This document shows, in pieces, positions 8,457 to 16,041 of a stretch of 64,000 nt of DNA. How positions within the stretch are numbered: the stretch's first letter is position 1; the number at the start of each line of letters is the position of its first letter. The notes under the pieces were generated by a model. The model made no database searches and had not been told where the DNA came from. It saw only the letters and a list, made by a program, of their open reading frames with translations. The position numbers were made by a program, and so were the translations under genes. The stretch is from Allgaiera indica. Lineage in GTDB: Bacteria; Pseudomonadota; Alphaproteobacteria; Rhodobacterales; Rhodobacteraceae. The stretch spans positions 124,001 through 188,000 of the forward strand of contig NZ_FNOB01000009.1 in assembly GCF_900106675.1 (NCBI RefSeq), written 5' to 3'.

Positions 8457-9482
8457 TCAGAAATTGTATTTTCCGATATTGGCCTTGGTCAGCTTCAGGA
8501 TCGCGTTGCCCTGGAAGCAATGCGCGCTGACATCCGTGCCTTCGCATTTCTTGATGTGGGTATAGCCGGGTACGCCCAGATCGGTGCCCACCCCGACCTT
8601 CTTGCCCTGAAGCATCATCAGGGCGCCGTTCATCACCGCATGGGCGGTCAGCGCGGAATCCCACAAGAACACATCCTGGATGGTGCCCGCGTTGACGTAG
8701 TTGCGCGTCAGCGACGGCACGCTGGTGCCCGCGATGCAAACCTTGCCGCTTAGCCCCAGTTCGGTGACCGCCCGGGCAATGCCGGGAATGTCGGTCGAGG
8801 CGCTGCCAAGAAAACCCTTGAGATGCGGGTATTTGACCAGCAGCTCCTTGGTCTTCTGATAGGCAATCTCAGAGTTCTCGTTCGCCACAACCGGCCCGGT
8901 CACGCGCTTGATGCCGGGGAACTTGGCCTTTGCCTCGTTCAGTTCGGCCTGGGCCCAGGCCATGTGGCTGGCGGCGGTCAGATGGCCGACGAAAGAGACA
9001 TATTCGCCCTTGCCGCCCATGCACGACGCCAGCGCATCCATCATCTGCTTGCCGTATTCGGCATTGCTGAAGGCCTCGAGATCAAGGTTGGTATGCTTCA
9101 GCTGCGGCGCCTCCTGCGAGAAGACGAAGATCCCCGCCTTCTGTGCCTTGGCCAACACACCTTCGAGCGCCGGCTGCGAGTTCGGGTCCACCCCGATCGC
9201 GGTCGGCTTCTGCGGGATCAGGTTCTGGATGATCGACACCTGCCCCTCTGCGGTCGCTTGGGCGGGTCCGGTCTGGGTTGCCTTCACGCCGGTTGCCTTG
9301 GCGAATGCCTTCACGCCGCTGTCCATGTTCTGGAACCAGGCGTTGGCAGTGACCTTGATCACGTTCACGAAACGCATCTGCGACGGCTCGACCTGCTTGG
9401 CCAGAGCGGCGGGTGCGCTGCCGGCCGCCAGGCCCACCGCCATGCACGCCCCCACGACCCGTTGTCTCATTTCTCTTTTCAT
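8457..9482 (-). CDS. Periplasmic sugar-type substrate-binding protein (LsrB/RhaS-like)
   Basis: Delivers the ligand to the ABC importer. From ATG 9482, preceded by GGGAGG, the 341-residue protein has a signal peptide (MKREMRQRVVGACMAVGLAA, then cleavage near APAALA). The rest is a type-I periplasmic-binding fold. The C-terminal half resembles LsrB as I recall it: the VPSLTRNYVNAGTIQDVFLW block and the very end NIGKYNF. The region matching LsrB's AI-2-contacting Asp residues reads VFSQEAPQ and lacks them, so AI-2 itself is an unlikely ligand. It starts the transporter operon behind a long AT-rich leader. Confidence 0.88.
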   Translation of the reverse strand: MKREMRQRVVGACMAVGLAAGSAPAALAKQVEPSQMRFVNVIKVTANAWFQNMDSGVKAFAKATGVKATQTGPAQATAEGQVSIIQNLIPQKPTAIGVDPNSQPALEGVLAKAQKAGIFVFSQEAPQLKHTNLDLEAFSNAEYGKQMMDALASCMGGKGEYVSFVGHLTAASHMAWAQAELNEAKAKFPGIKRVTGPVVANENSEIAYQKTKELLVKYPHLKGFLGSASTDIPGIARAVTELGLSGKVCIAGTSVPSLTRNYVNAGTIQDVFLWDSALTAHAVMNGALMMLQGKKVGVGTDLGVPGYTHIKKCEGTDVSAHCFQGNAILKLTKANIGKYNF

Positions 9483-10151
9483 CGTCTTCCTCCCTTGCGG
9501 CTTGTGCCGATGTACGGCCATTTAGCGCGCCTCCATGGTGCTGAACCTGTTCTCGTGCCCATTCACCTTTTAACGACATAACATCTGAATTCGTGCAGGC
9601 ATGTAGTCGGTCGACGAAATGCCTGACATTCAACTCTTTCTTGCTTCTTCCAAATCGACCTATGTAATTGATAAAATTAATTAGCAAAGTAATTTCAACA
9701 AAATAGCTTAAAATACTTGATATTTCAAGTTGTCGTTTATTTCTATCTAAAATGTGAATGAATGAAGGAAGTGATTTCATTCCAATACTTATAATTGAAC
9801 AAGGCACAACTCCGGAATTAGCGGTGCCTTCCGGAACTGTAGAATATTTTCTTTTGTGGGTGCCCTATATCTGGGTATTCCCGGTAAGTATTTTCATCCT
9901 CCCTCCATCGAAACGACCTTGTCGCGGCCTGCCAATCGACCGGCCGCGTCGCCTGACGGCAGTTGCGCGCGCGGCCTGCGCCGGCCGGCCTCCTGGCGGG
10001 CCCGTGACCTGTTCACCGCGCCTGTCGCCGCGGCCTGCCCGCTGTGATGCCGGCGTATGTCTTGCAATTCGCCGGCGTTCCGAAACGGAAGTTTCAGTCC
10101 CTTCTTCATCGTGCCGCCCCTCCCATCGGTGCGTGTCATCCGGGCACGCGT
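9483..10151. promoter_or_regulatory. 669-base intergenic region with an AT-rich core
   Basis: No convincing gene. Bases about 9590-9900 are strikingly AT-rich for this genome. They contain a short inverted repeat ACTTGA-TATT-TCAAGT (9715-9730), and AAGGCAC (9801-9807) facing GTGCCTT (9824-9830) with TCCGGAA repeated beside each arm. It is the natural place for the transporter-operon promoter. A 71-codon leftward frame starting ATGAAGAAGGG near 10109 has a purine-rich site upstream but no recognisable product. I do not see a copy of the SorC operator half-site found at 12.5 kb. Confidence 0.45.
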
Positions 10152-11024
10152 TCAGCCAAGGCCGGACATCTCGAACGCGATCTTGTGCAGAGCCGAGGCA
10201 TTGAGATCGCCCAGGCCCCGGTTCACCGCGCCTTGGTATTGCTCGGCGATCAGCGCGCTTAGCGGAACCGGGACGCCGCTGTCGCGGGCGAAACGCCCGA
10301 TCAGGCGGGCGTCTTTCAGCATGTGCTTGAGGTAGAAGTTCGGCGCGTAATCGTCAGCCAGCGTGTCCCGGCCGACGCCGCGGATCAGCGCCGATGAGAA
10401 ATCCGTGACGTCCAGATAACCCATCAGCGCTTCGGGATCGAGGCCGGCACGGCGCGCCAGCGCCAGGGCTTCGCCCAACGAGGCCATCTGCGCCGCGACA
10501 AGCAGATTGCCGATCAGCTTGGCGCTGGCGCCCTTGGAATTGCCGCCAAGGTAATGGGTGGTCGCGGCAAGCGATTCAAGTATCGGCGTCAACGCGTCGT
10601 AGTCGGCGCGCGCGCCTCCGCACACGAAATCGAGCCGCCCTTCCCAGGCCTCGTTGCGCGATCCGAAGACCGGGGTGTCCAGGTAGCGCAGACCGCGCGC
10701 GCTTGCGGCCTGGGCCAGGTCTAGCGACACCGCTGGATCGGTCGTGGTCGCATCCGCGATCAGCGCGCCGGCCCTGGCATTGGCGAAGGCGCCTTCGGCC
10801 CCCTGCAGGCAGGCCTGCTGCGCCTCTGGTCCGGTGACGCAGATCATGACCAGCGGCTTGTCCGCTACGGCATCGGCCACCGAGCTGGCGACCCGCGCTG
10901 TGCCAAGGTCTTCGGGCAGCGGGCGCGCGGTGCGGTTCCAGACGGTGACGGAATGCCCCGCCCGCAGCAGGTTGCGTACCATGCCTTGCCCCATGATGCC
11001 GAGGCCGATGAATCCGATTTCCAT
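10152..11024 (-). CDS. 3-hydroxyisobutyrate dehydrogenase-family NAD(P)-dependent oxidoreductase
   Basis: Beta-hydroxyacid dehydrogenase family: oxidises a 3-hydroxy acid or reduces the matching semialdehyde. The 290-residue protein begins with the Rossmann motif GFIGLGIMGQGM (residues 4-15). It has ATTTDP near the substrate site, DTPVFGSRNEAWEGRL near residue 117, and the catalytic-Lys block GASAKLIGNLL near residue 165. The purine-rich GGGGGGAG precedes the ATG. It lies between the regulator and the transporter on the same strand and probably acts on a product of the imported compound. The exact substrate is unknown. Confidence 0.85.
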   Translation of the reverse strand: MEIGFIGLGIMGQGMVRNLLRAGHSVTVWNRTARPLPEDLGTARVASSVADAVADKPLVMICVTGPEAQQACLQGAEGAFANARAGALIADATTTDPAVSLDLAQAASARGLRYLDTPVFGSRNEAWEGRLDFVCGGARADYDALTPILESLAATTHYLGGNSKGASAKLIGNLLVAAQMASLGEALALARRAGLDPEALMGYLDVTDFSSALIRGVGRDTLADDYAPNFYLKHMLKDARLIGRFARDSGVPVPLSALIAEQYQGAVNRGLGDLNASALHKIAFEMSGLG

Positions 11025-11434
11025 GACTCCCCCCTTGCTGGTAGCTCAATGTCCCGGGCGACCGGTGCCCTCGCTGTTTTCAGCCTGGCCTAAGCGCGTG
11101 CAACGACGGTCGCGCCGCCGCGACCAATCCCGGCCGGCAGCCATGCGGACCAGCCGGGTATCGATCGCATCGTCAGTGCCATGGATCTGAAGTGTGCCGG
11201 CTTCGTGCTTGGACGGGGCGGGGCCACGCCGGTCTGCGGCCCACCTGTATTGGAGACCCGCCCGGGACGATTTCATGAACTTGCGGTGGCAAATGTCTTG
11301 CGGTTTCAAGAACCCGTTTCCCTCCGAAGGCCTCGCTTGCCGATCTGGATCGCCGCCGGGCACCGGGTGGCCTTTGCGAAAGACCGAACATTCCCGTTCT
11401 TGCAATCCCCGATCGCGCCGCTATGCGCGCGGCG
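11025..11434. other. 410-base gap between dehydrogenase and regulator genes
   Basis: Open frames exist here on both strands, but none has family character or a convincing ribosome site. I see no RNA gene or clear terminator. It may hold a promoter for the leftward genes. Confidence 0.3.
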
Positions 11435-12463
11435 TCAGCGAAGCGTGCTAAATATGTGTCCGGTCTCCTCATCTGCGGCCGCTTCCAGCCGCATCGCACT
11501 GTCGCCGTCGATCACCAGCCCGGTAATGAAACCGGCCCTGAGGATCGCCCGCGTGGCTTTCAACTTCGCCTGTCCCGCCGACAGCAGCACGATCTCGCTT
11601 TCGCGCAGGGTCGAAAGGTCGATCGCCAGTGCCCGCCGGCAAAGCTCGGAATCGATAAACTGGCCCTCACCGTCGAAGAAGAGGCCCAGCGTGTCGCCGA
11701 CCGCGCCGCGCTTTTGCAGGCGCTCCAGGTCGTCCGCTGACAGGTATCCGTATTGCGACAGGAAAGAGCCGGAATCGCATTCGCCCACGCTGATGAAACA
11801 GGCCGTCGCGCGGGTTGCGGTGCGGATCACCTCTTGCACGACGCGCTGCTGTAGGAAGACGTCGCGATCCTCGACACTGTCGGCAATGAAAGGCACAGGC
11901 AGGTACTTTGCCTCGCCCCCGGTCTTCGCTGCGAATTTCTGCACCACGTCGAACGGGTTGGCCGAAGCCGAGCGCGTGAGCGAGCCAAGCAGCGAAACGA
12001 ATTGCGTGGCCGGCGCATTGATCGGCTGAAAGGCATCCGCCATGGCGCTGATGGTGCGCCCCCAGGCCAGGCCGATGACCGAGCCGTCGAATTGGCTTTG
12101 GGCCAGCTTGTTGCGCAGGATGCGCGCCGCTGTCATCCCGACGCCGCGCCGGGCCAGGGCCTCGCGGTCGGTGTCGGCTTGGCCCTGTCCGATGTCATCG
12201 GTCGCCATGGCGGGCGTGATACAGCAAAACCGAAGCCCGTAGCGGCGGCGGATCTTCTCTTCCAGCGCGCACATCGTCGACAGGCGGTGGTCGATGTTGA
12301 TCGTGACGATGCCATTGGCCTTCGCATCTGCAATCAGCCGCGCCACCTTCACCCGCGAAACGCCCAGGGTCGTTGCGATCATGCTCTGCGTCTGCTCGGC
12401 CGTGTAATATAGCCAGGCCGCGCGGACCATCATGTCATGTTCGGATCTCTCTCGGTCGCTCAT
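11435..12463 (-). CDS. SorC/LsrR-family transcriptional regulator
   Basis: Sugar-phosphate-responsive repressor or activator. From ATG 12463 the 342-residue protein starts MSDRERSEHDMMVRAAWLYY. The N-terminal helix-turn-helix is around residues 13-50 (QTQSMIATTLGVSRVKVARL). The sugar-binding domain runs to the end, with GSVIGLAWGRTISAMA and FISVGECDSGSFL blocks and a C-terminal AILRAGFITGLVIDGDSAM. It is divergent from the E1alpha gene, and the shared promoter region carries two matching palindromes that are its likely operators. The organisation (SorC regulator, two-permease CUT2 importer, FGGY kinase) parallels the lsr operon. Confidence 0.88.
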   Translation of the reverse strand: MSDRERSEHDMMVRAAWLYYTAEQTQSMIATTLGVSRVKVARLIADAKANGIVTINIDHRLSTMCALEEKIRRRYGLRFCCITPAMATDDIGQGQADTDREALARRGVGMTAARILRNKLAQSQFDGSVIGLAWGRTISAMADAFQPINAPATQFVSLLGSLTRSASANPFDVVQKFAAKTGGEAKYLPVPFIADSVEDRDVFLQQRVVQEVIRTATRATACFISVGECDSGSFLSQYGYLSADDLERLQKRGAVGDTLGLFFDGEGQFIDSELCRRALAIDLSTLRESEIVLLSAGQAKLKATRAILRAGFITGLVIDGDSAMRLEAAADEETGHIFSTLR

Positions 12464-12496
12464 CGGGTTCGCTCCAGCGTCCCGACTCGAATAACA

Positions 12497-12517
12497 TTTG
12501 TGCATCGGATGAGCAAA
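12497..12517. promoter_or_regulatory. SorC-type operator candidate 1
   Basis: A 21-base imperfect palindrome: half-site TTTGTGCATC, one central G, then GATGAGCAAA. The arms pair at nine of ten positions. It lies 33 bases upstream of the regulator's start codon. Size and TTTG...CAAA ends fit SorC-family operators. Confidence 0.6.
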
Positions 12518-12536
12518 AGAAAATATTTCTTGACGA

Positions 12537-12557
12537 TCTGTTCGTCTGATGCACAAA
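12537..12557. promoter_or_regulatory. SorC-type operator candidate 2
   Basis: The same half-site in opposite orientation (GATGCACAAA on the + strand), with a weaker partner arm TCTGTTCGTC and a central T. Its centre is exactly 40 bases from that of site 1. It overlaps the region just downstream of a TTGACG -35-like hexamer at 12530-12535, a position suited to repression of the rightward operon. Confidence 0.55.
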
Positions 12558-12633
12558 TGTAAAACGCCACTCAGGGCCGGCGCCATCGAAAGCGTCCGGA
12601 GGGTTCCGGGGGCGGAAGATCGGATAGCGGCAC

Positions 12634-13698
12634 ATGCAAGACGCAGGGGCGGGGCAGGGCTTGGAGGCGCGGGCCGGCGACATCGGCGGCAATCGCGCGC
12701 TTGCCGATCTTTACCGCACCATGCGCCGCATCCGCAGCTTCGAGGAACGGGTCGGCGAATTGTTCCTGCGCGGCGAAAGTGCGGGTTCGATGCTGCATCT
12801 GTCGATCGGCGAAGAGGCCGCGGCCGCCGGGGTTTGCGCGGCGATGCGGCCGCACGATACCTTCACCACCCATCACCGCGGGCACGGTATCTTCTTGGCC
12901 CGCGGCGCCGACCCCCGGCGCATGATGGCCGAAATCGCCGGCAAGCAAGACGGCTATTGCCAGGGCAAGGGCGGCTCGATGCATATCGCCGACATGGGGC
13001 TGGGTCATCTGGGGGCGAATGCGATCGTCGGCGGCGGAATTCCCGCGGTCGTCGGCGCCGGGCTAAGCAGCAAGTGCAAGGCGCTTGGATCGGTTTCGGT
13101 GGCCTTCTTCGGCGACGGGGCGATGCAGCAGGGTGTCCTTTACGAAAGCATGAACATGGCGGCGCTTTGGGATCTGCCGGTGCTGTTCGTCTGCATCAAC
13201 AACCAGTACGGCATGGGCACGCGGGTCGATCAGGCGACCCGGGCCACCGATTTCGAGAAACGCGCCCAGGCCTTCGGGTTGAATGGGCGGGCGGTCGACG
13301 GGCTGGATGTCGAGGCTGTGCGGCAGATCGCCGGCGACATGGCCGATGCCGCGCGGGCCGGACGGCCGGGGTTTCTGACGGTCTCCTGCTACCGGTTCTT
13401 CGGCCATGCGCGGATGGACAAAAGCCCCTATCGCGATGTCGCGGAAGAGGCCGAGGGCCGCAAGAAGGATCCGGTGGCCTTCGCCCGCGACCGGCTGCTT
13501 GCCGAGGCGCTTGCCGATGCGGCGACGCTGGACCAGCTTGACGCCGAGATCGGCCGCGAGATGGACGCAAGCATCGACTTCGCAATCGCGGCCGAGGTTC
13601 CTGGGCCGGAGGCGATGTTTCGCGACGTCTTCGCGGCTGGAGAGCCGCAGCCAGAGCCGCTGCGCACCCGCCTTGACCGTGTTCTGGCGCGGAGGTGA
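12634..13698 (+). CDS. acoA: Thiamine-diphosphate-dependent dehydrogenase E1 alpha subunit (AcoA-like)
   Basis: Alpha chain of a 2-oxoacid/acetoin dehydrogenase E1 component. The 354-residue protein has HHRGHGIFLARG near residue 80, GKGGSMHIAD near residue 112, and the ThDP/Mg motif starting GDGAMQQGVLYESMNMA and ending INN (residues about 159-189). The beta subunit follows after four bases. The adjacent E2 has a hydrolase-fold catalytic domain as in acetoin dehydrogenase, so I favour an acetoin-type rather than pyruvate-type complex. No E3 gene is in the locus. ATG 12634 is the first start after the operators. Confidence 0.85.
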   Translation: MQDAGAGQGLEARAGDIGGNRALADLYRTMRRIRSFEERVGELFLRGESAGSMLHLSIGEEAAAAGVCAAMRPHDTFTTHHRGHGIFLARGADPRRMMAEIAGKQDGYCQGKGGSMHIADMGLGHLGANAIVGGGIPAVVGAGLSSKCKALGSVSVAFFGDGAMQQGVLYESMNMAALWDLPVLFVCINNQYGMGTRVDQATRATDFEKRAQAFGLNGRAVDGLDVEAVRQIAGDMADAARAGRPGFLTVSCYRFFGHARMDKSPYRDVAEEAEGRKKDPVAFARDRLLAEALADAATLDQLDAEIGREMDASIDFAIAAEVPGPEAMFRDVFAAGEPQPEPLRTRLDRVLARR

Positions 13699-13702
13699 GC
13701 GG

Positions 13703-14680
13703 ATGCAGACCCTGACCTACCGCGATGCCCTGCGCCGCGCGCTGGCAGAGGCCATGACCGAAGATGCCGACATCGTCGTGATCGGCGAAGAGGTCGGCCG
13801 CTATGGCGGCGCTTACGGCGTGACCAAGGATCTGATCCAGACCTTCGGGCCGGACCGAATGATCGACACGCCGATATCCGAACCCGCGATCGTCGGCGTT
13901 GCGGTGGGTGCGGCGATGACCGGGCTGCGGCCGGTGGCCGAGTTGATGTATGTCGACTTCCTTGGCTTGTCGATGGATCAGCTGGCCAACCAGGCCGCCA
14001 AGATCCGCTACATGTTCGGCGGTCAGATCGGCGTGCCGATGGTGTTGCGCACTCAGGGCGGGACCGGCCGCTCGGCTGGCGCGCAACATTCGCAAAGCCT
14101 CGAGGCCTGGGTGATGCACACACCGGGGCTGCGGCTGGCGATGCCGGCGACGGTGGCCGACGCCTACCACCTGCTGCGCCATAGTCTGACCCTGCCCGAT
14201 CCGGTGGTGTTCATCGAGCACAAGGCGCTTTATGCGCGCAAGGAACAGGTCGATCTGGCCGCGCCCGTGCCGCCCTGGGGCAAGGCGGCGGTGCGCCGAC
14301 GCGGCGACGATCTGGTGATCGTGACCTATTCGCGCCAGGTTCATTTCGCGCTCGACGCCGCCGCGCTTCTGGCAACGGCGGGGATCGAGGCGACGGTGAT
14401 CGACCTGCGCACGCTCAACCCGCTCGATATCGACACCCTGCGCGCCGAAGTCGCGCGCGTCGGCAAGGCGATGGTGATCAGCGAAGGCGCCCTGACCGCG
14501 GGCGTCGCGGCCGAACTGGCCAGCCGGATCGCCGAGGAATGCTTTGATTTTCTCGAACAGCCGGTCGTTCGGGTCGCCGCAGAGGACGTGCCGATCGCCG
14601 TGTCCCCGACGCTGGAAGCGGCCAGCGTACCGGGCGTCGCTATCATCGCGGAAACAGCCGAGCGGATGGTGCGATGGTAA
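13703..14680 (+). CDS. acoB: Thiamine-diphosphate-dependent dehydrogenase E1 beta subunit (AcoB-like)
   Basis: Beta chain partner of AcoA. The 325-residue protein starts MQTLTYRDALRRALAEAM and shows IGEEVGRYGGAYGVTKDL near residue 27. It continues with DTPISEPAIVGVAVGAAMTG near residue 53, RTQGGTGRSAGAQHSQSLE near residue 115 and a C-terminal transketolase-like domain with DLRTLNPLD. The start at 13703 is set by GGAGG four to eight bases before the alpha-subunit stop. The frame is open further upstream but only inside acoA. Its last codons overlap the E2 gene by seven bases. Confidence 0.88.
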   Translation: MQTLTYRDALRRALAEAMTEDADIVVIGEEVGRYGGAYGVTKDLIQTFGPDRMIDTPISEPAIVGVAVGAAMTGLRPVAELMYVDFLGLSMDQLANQAAKIRYMFGGQIGVPMVLRTQGGTGRSAGAQHSQSLEAWVMHTPGLRLAMPATVADAYHLLRHSLTLPDPVVFIEHKALYARKEQVDLAAPVPPWGKAAVRRRGDDLVIVTYSRQVHFALDAAALLATAGIEATVIDLRTLNPLDIDTLRAEVARVGKAMVISEGALTAGVAAELASRIAEECFDFLEQPVVRVAAEDVPIAVSPTLEAASVPGVAIIAETAERMVRW

Positions 14681-15987
14681 GCCGCGTCCTGACCATGCCG
14701 CGTCTTGGCGAAACCATGGACGAGGGCCGCATCGCCGGCTGGCTCAAGCGTCCGGGCGAGGATTTCGTACGGGGCGAGGCGATCCTCGAGATCGAGACCG
14801 ACAAGACCGTCGCCGAATTTCCCGCGCTCCATGCCGGGCGGCTGGTCGAGATCCTTTGCGATGAGGGCGAGATGGTCGCGGTCGGCGCGCCGATCGCCAG
14901 GATCGAGGCCCAAGGCGCGGCCCCAGAGGAGCCGCAGCCGGCACCGCAGATCCCGCCGCGGATCCCGCCGGGGCAGGGGGACGGTCGTTCCCTTGTGGCG
15001 TCCGCCGATCTGACCGGGCCTTCGCCTCCGCCGCCGCCCGGCGAAGGACGGCGGCGCGCCACGCCGCTTGCGCGCCGGCTTGCGCGGCAGCGGGGGGTGG
15101 ATCTTGACACGCTTGCCGGGCGCGGCCCGCGCGGGCGCATCGAGAAGGAAGACGTGCTTGCCGCTGCCCTCGGTCGCGCCCCGGAGGATACGCCACAGGT
15201 GCTCTCTTTCGCCGATCTGCCGCAGGGCCGGATGGCCTATGCCGCCGCTGGGCCCGCCGACGGCCCGGTGGCCCTGCTGCTGCATGGCTTTGCCGGCGAT
15301 CACGCGACCTGGGCGGCAACCGCCAACGGCCTTGCCCGCGCCGGGCACCGCGTCCTTGCGCCGGATCTGCCCGGTCATGGTGCGACCGGGATCGAGGCCG
15401 CCGCGCCCGCCGACCTTGGCGCGCCGCTGGCGGATTTTCTGCGGGCGGCAGGGGCAGGGGGGGCGATCGACATCGTTGCCCATTCGCTTGGCGCCGTGGC
15501 CGCGATCGCGCTTGTCCGGACGATGGAGGGGCGGATTGCCGGCCTGACCCTGCTTGCCCCCGTTGGGCTGGGGCTGCAGATCGACACCACCTTCGTGCAG
15601 GGCATGGCGGCGGCCAGCACACCGGGCGAGGTCGCGCATCTGCTGCGCCGCGTCGCGCTGCGCGATCAGGCGCTTTCGGCCGAGGCGCTGGACCGGATCG
15701 CGGCCGCGTCGGGGCGCGGCAGGCTGGCCGCGCTGGCCGGGCACATCGCGGGGCGGAGCGGCCAGCGCCTGTGCGTGCTTCCAGACCTGGCGGAAATTTC
15801 GCAGCACCTGCCGGTGCGGGTGGTGTTCGGCCTCGAGGATCGTATCCTGCCCTGGCAACAGGTCACGGCCCTGCCGCCCGCCGTCGCGATCCATTTGATC
15901 GGCGCGGCGGGCCACATGCCGCAATGGGACCGGCCGCGCGAGGTCGCCGCGCTTCTGCGGCGCTGGCTTGGGCGCGGCGGCGGATGA
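14674..15987 (+). CDS. acoC: Dihydrolipoamide acyltransferase-like E2 with C-terminal alpha/beta hydrolase (AcoC-like)
   Basis: Three-part E2 of acetoin-dehydrogenase type, 437 residues. Residues 1-76 are a lipoyl domain with lipoylation motif EIETDKTVAEF (Lys about 34). A Pro-rich linker spans about 85-125, and a peripheral-subunit-binding domain ATPLARRLARQRGVDLDTL lies about 129-147. From about 180 it is an alpha/beta hydrolase: oxyanion LLLHGFAGDHATW, nucleophile elbow AHSLGAVAA, and catalytic His in GAAGHMPQWD. The usual HxxxDG acyltransferase domain is absent. This matches AcoC, which releases acetyl-CoA from acetoin-like alpha-hydroxyketones. Confidence 0.87.
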   Translation: MVSRVLTMPRLGETMDEGRIAGWLKRPGEDFVRGEAILEIETDKTVAEFPALHAGRLVEILCDEGEMVAVGAPIARIEAQGAAPEEPQPAPQIPPRIPPGQGDGRSLVASADLTGPSPPPPPGEGRRRATPLARRLARQRGVDLDTLAGRGPRGRIEKEDVLAAALGRAPEDTPQVLSFADLPQGRMAYAAAGPADGPVALLLHGFAGDHATWAATANGLARAGHRVLAPDLPGHGATGIEAAAPADLGAPLADFLRAAGAGGAIDIVAHSLGAVAAIALVRTMEGRIAGLTLLAPVGLGLQIDTTFVQGMAAASTPGEVAHLLRRVALRDQALSAEALDRIAAASGRGRLAALAGHIAGRSGQRLCVLPDLAEISQHLPVRVVFGLEDRILPWQQVTALPPAVAIHLIGAAGHMPQWDRPREVAALLRRWLGRGGG

Positions 15988-16041
15988 AGGACTGGCGCGG
16001 CGCTGAACGCGCGCGCCCGCAAGATGGGGGGAGAAGGAGAC

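Noticed and set aside
9483-9590. Third SorC operator before the binding-protein gene
   Set aside because: Only a weak match (CTCGTGCCC...CACCTTTT) near 9555; the half-site TTTGTGCATC is absent.
9758-10204. 148-codon plus-strand frame across the AT-rich region
   Set aside because: It crosses the abrupt composition change and runs antisense into the dehydrogenase gene; the later part is Arg/Pro-rich shadow sequence.
11046-11405. 119-codon minus-strand frame between regulator and dehydrogenase
   Set aside because: No ribosome site, no family features, Arg/Gly-rich translation typical of non-coding GC-rich DNA.
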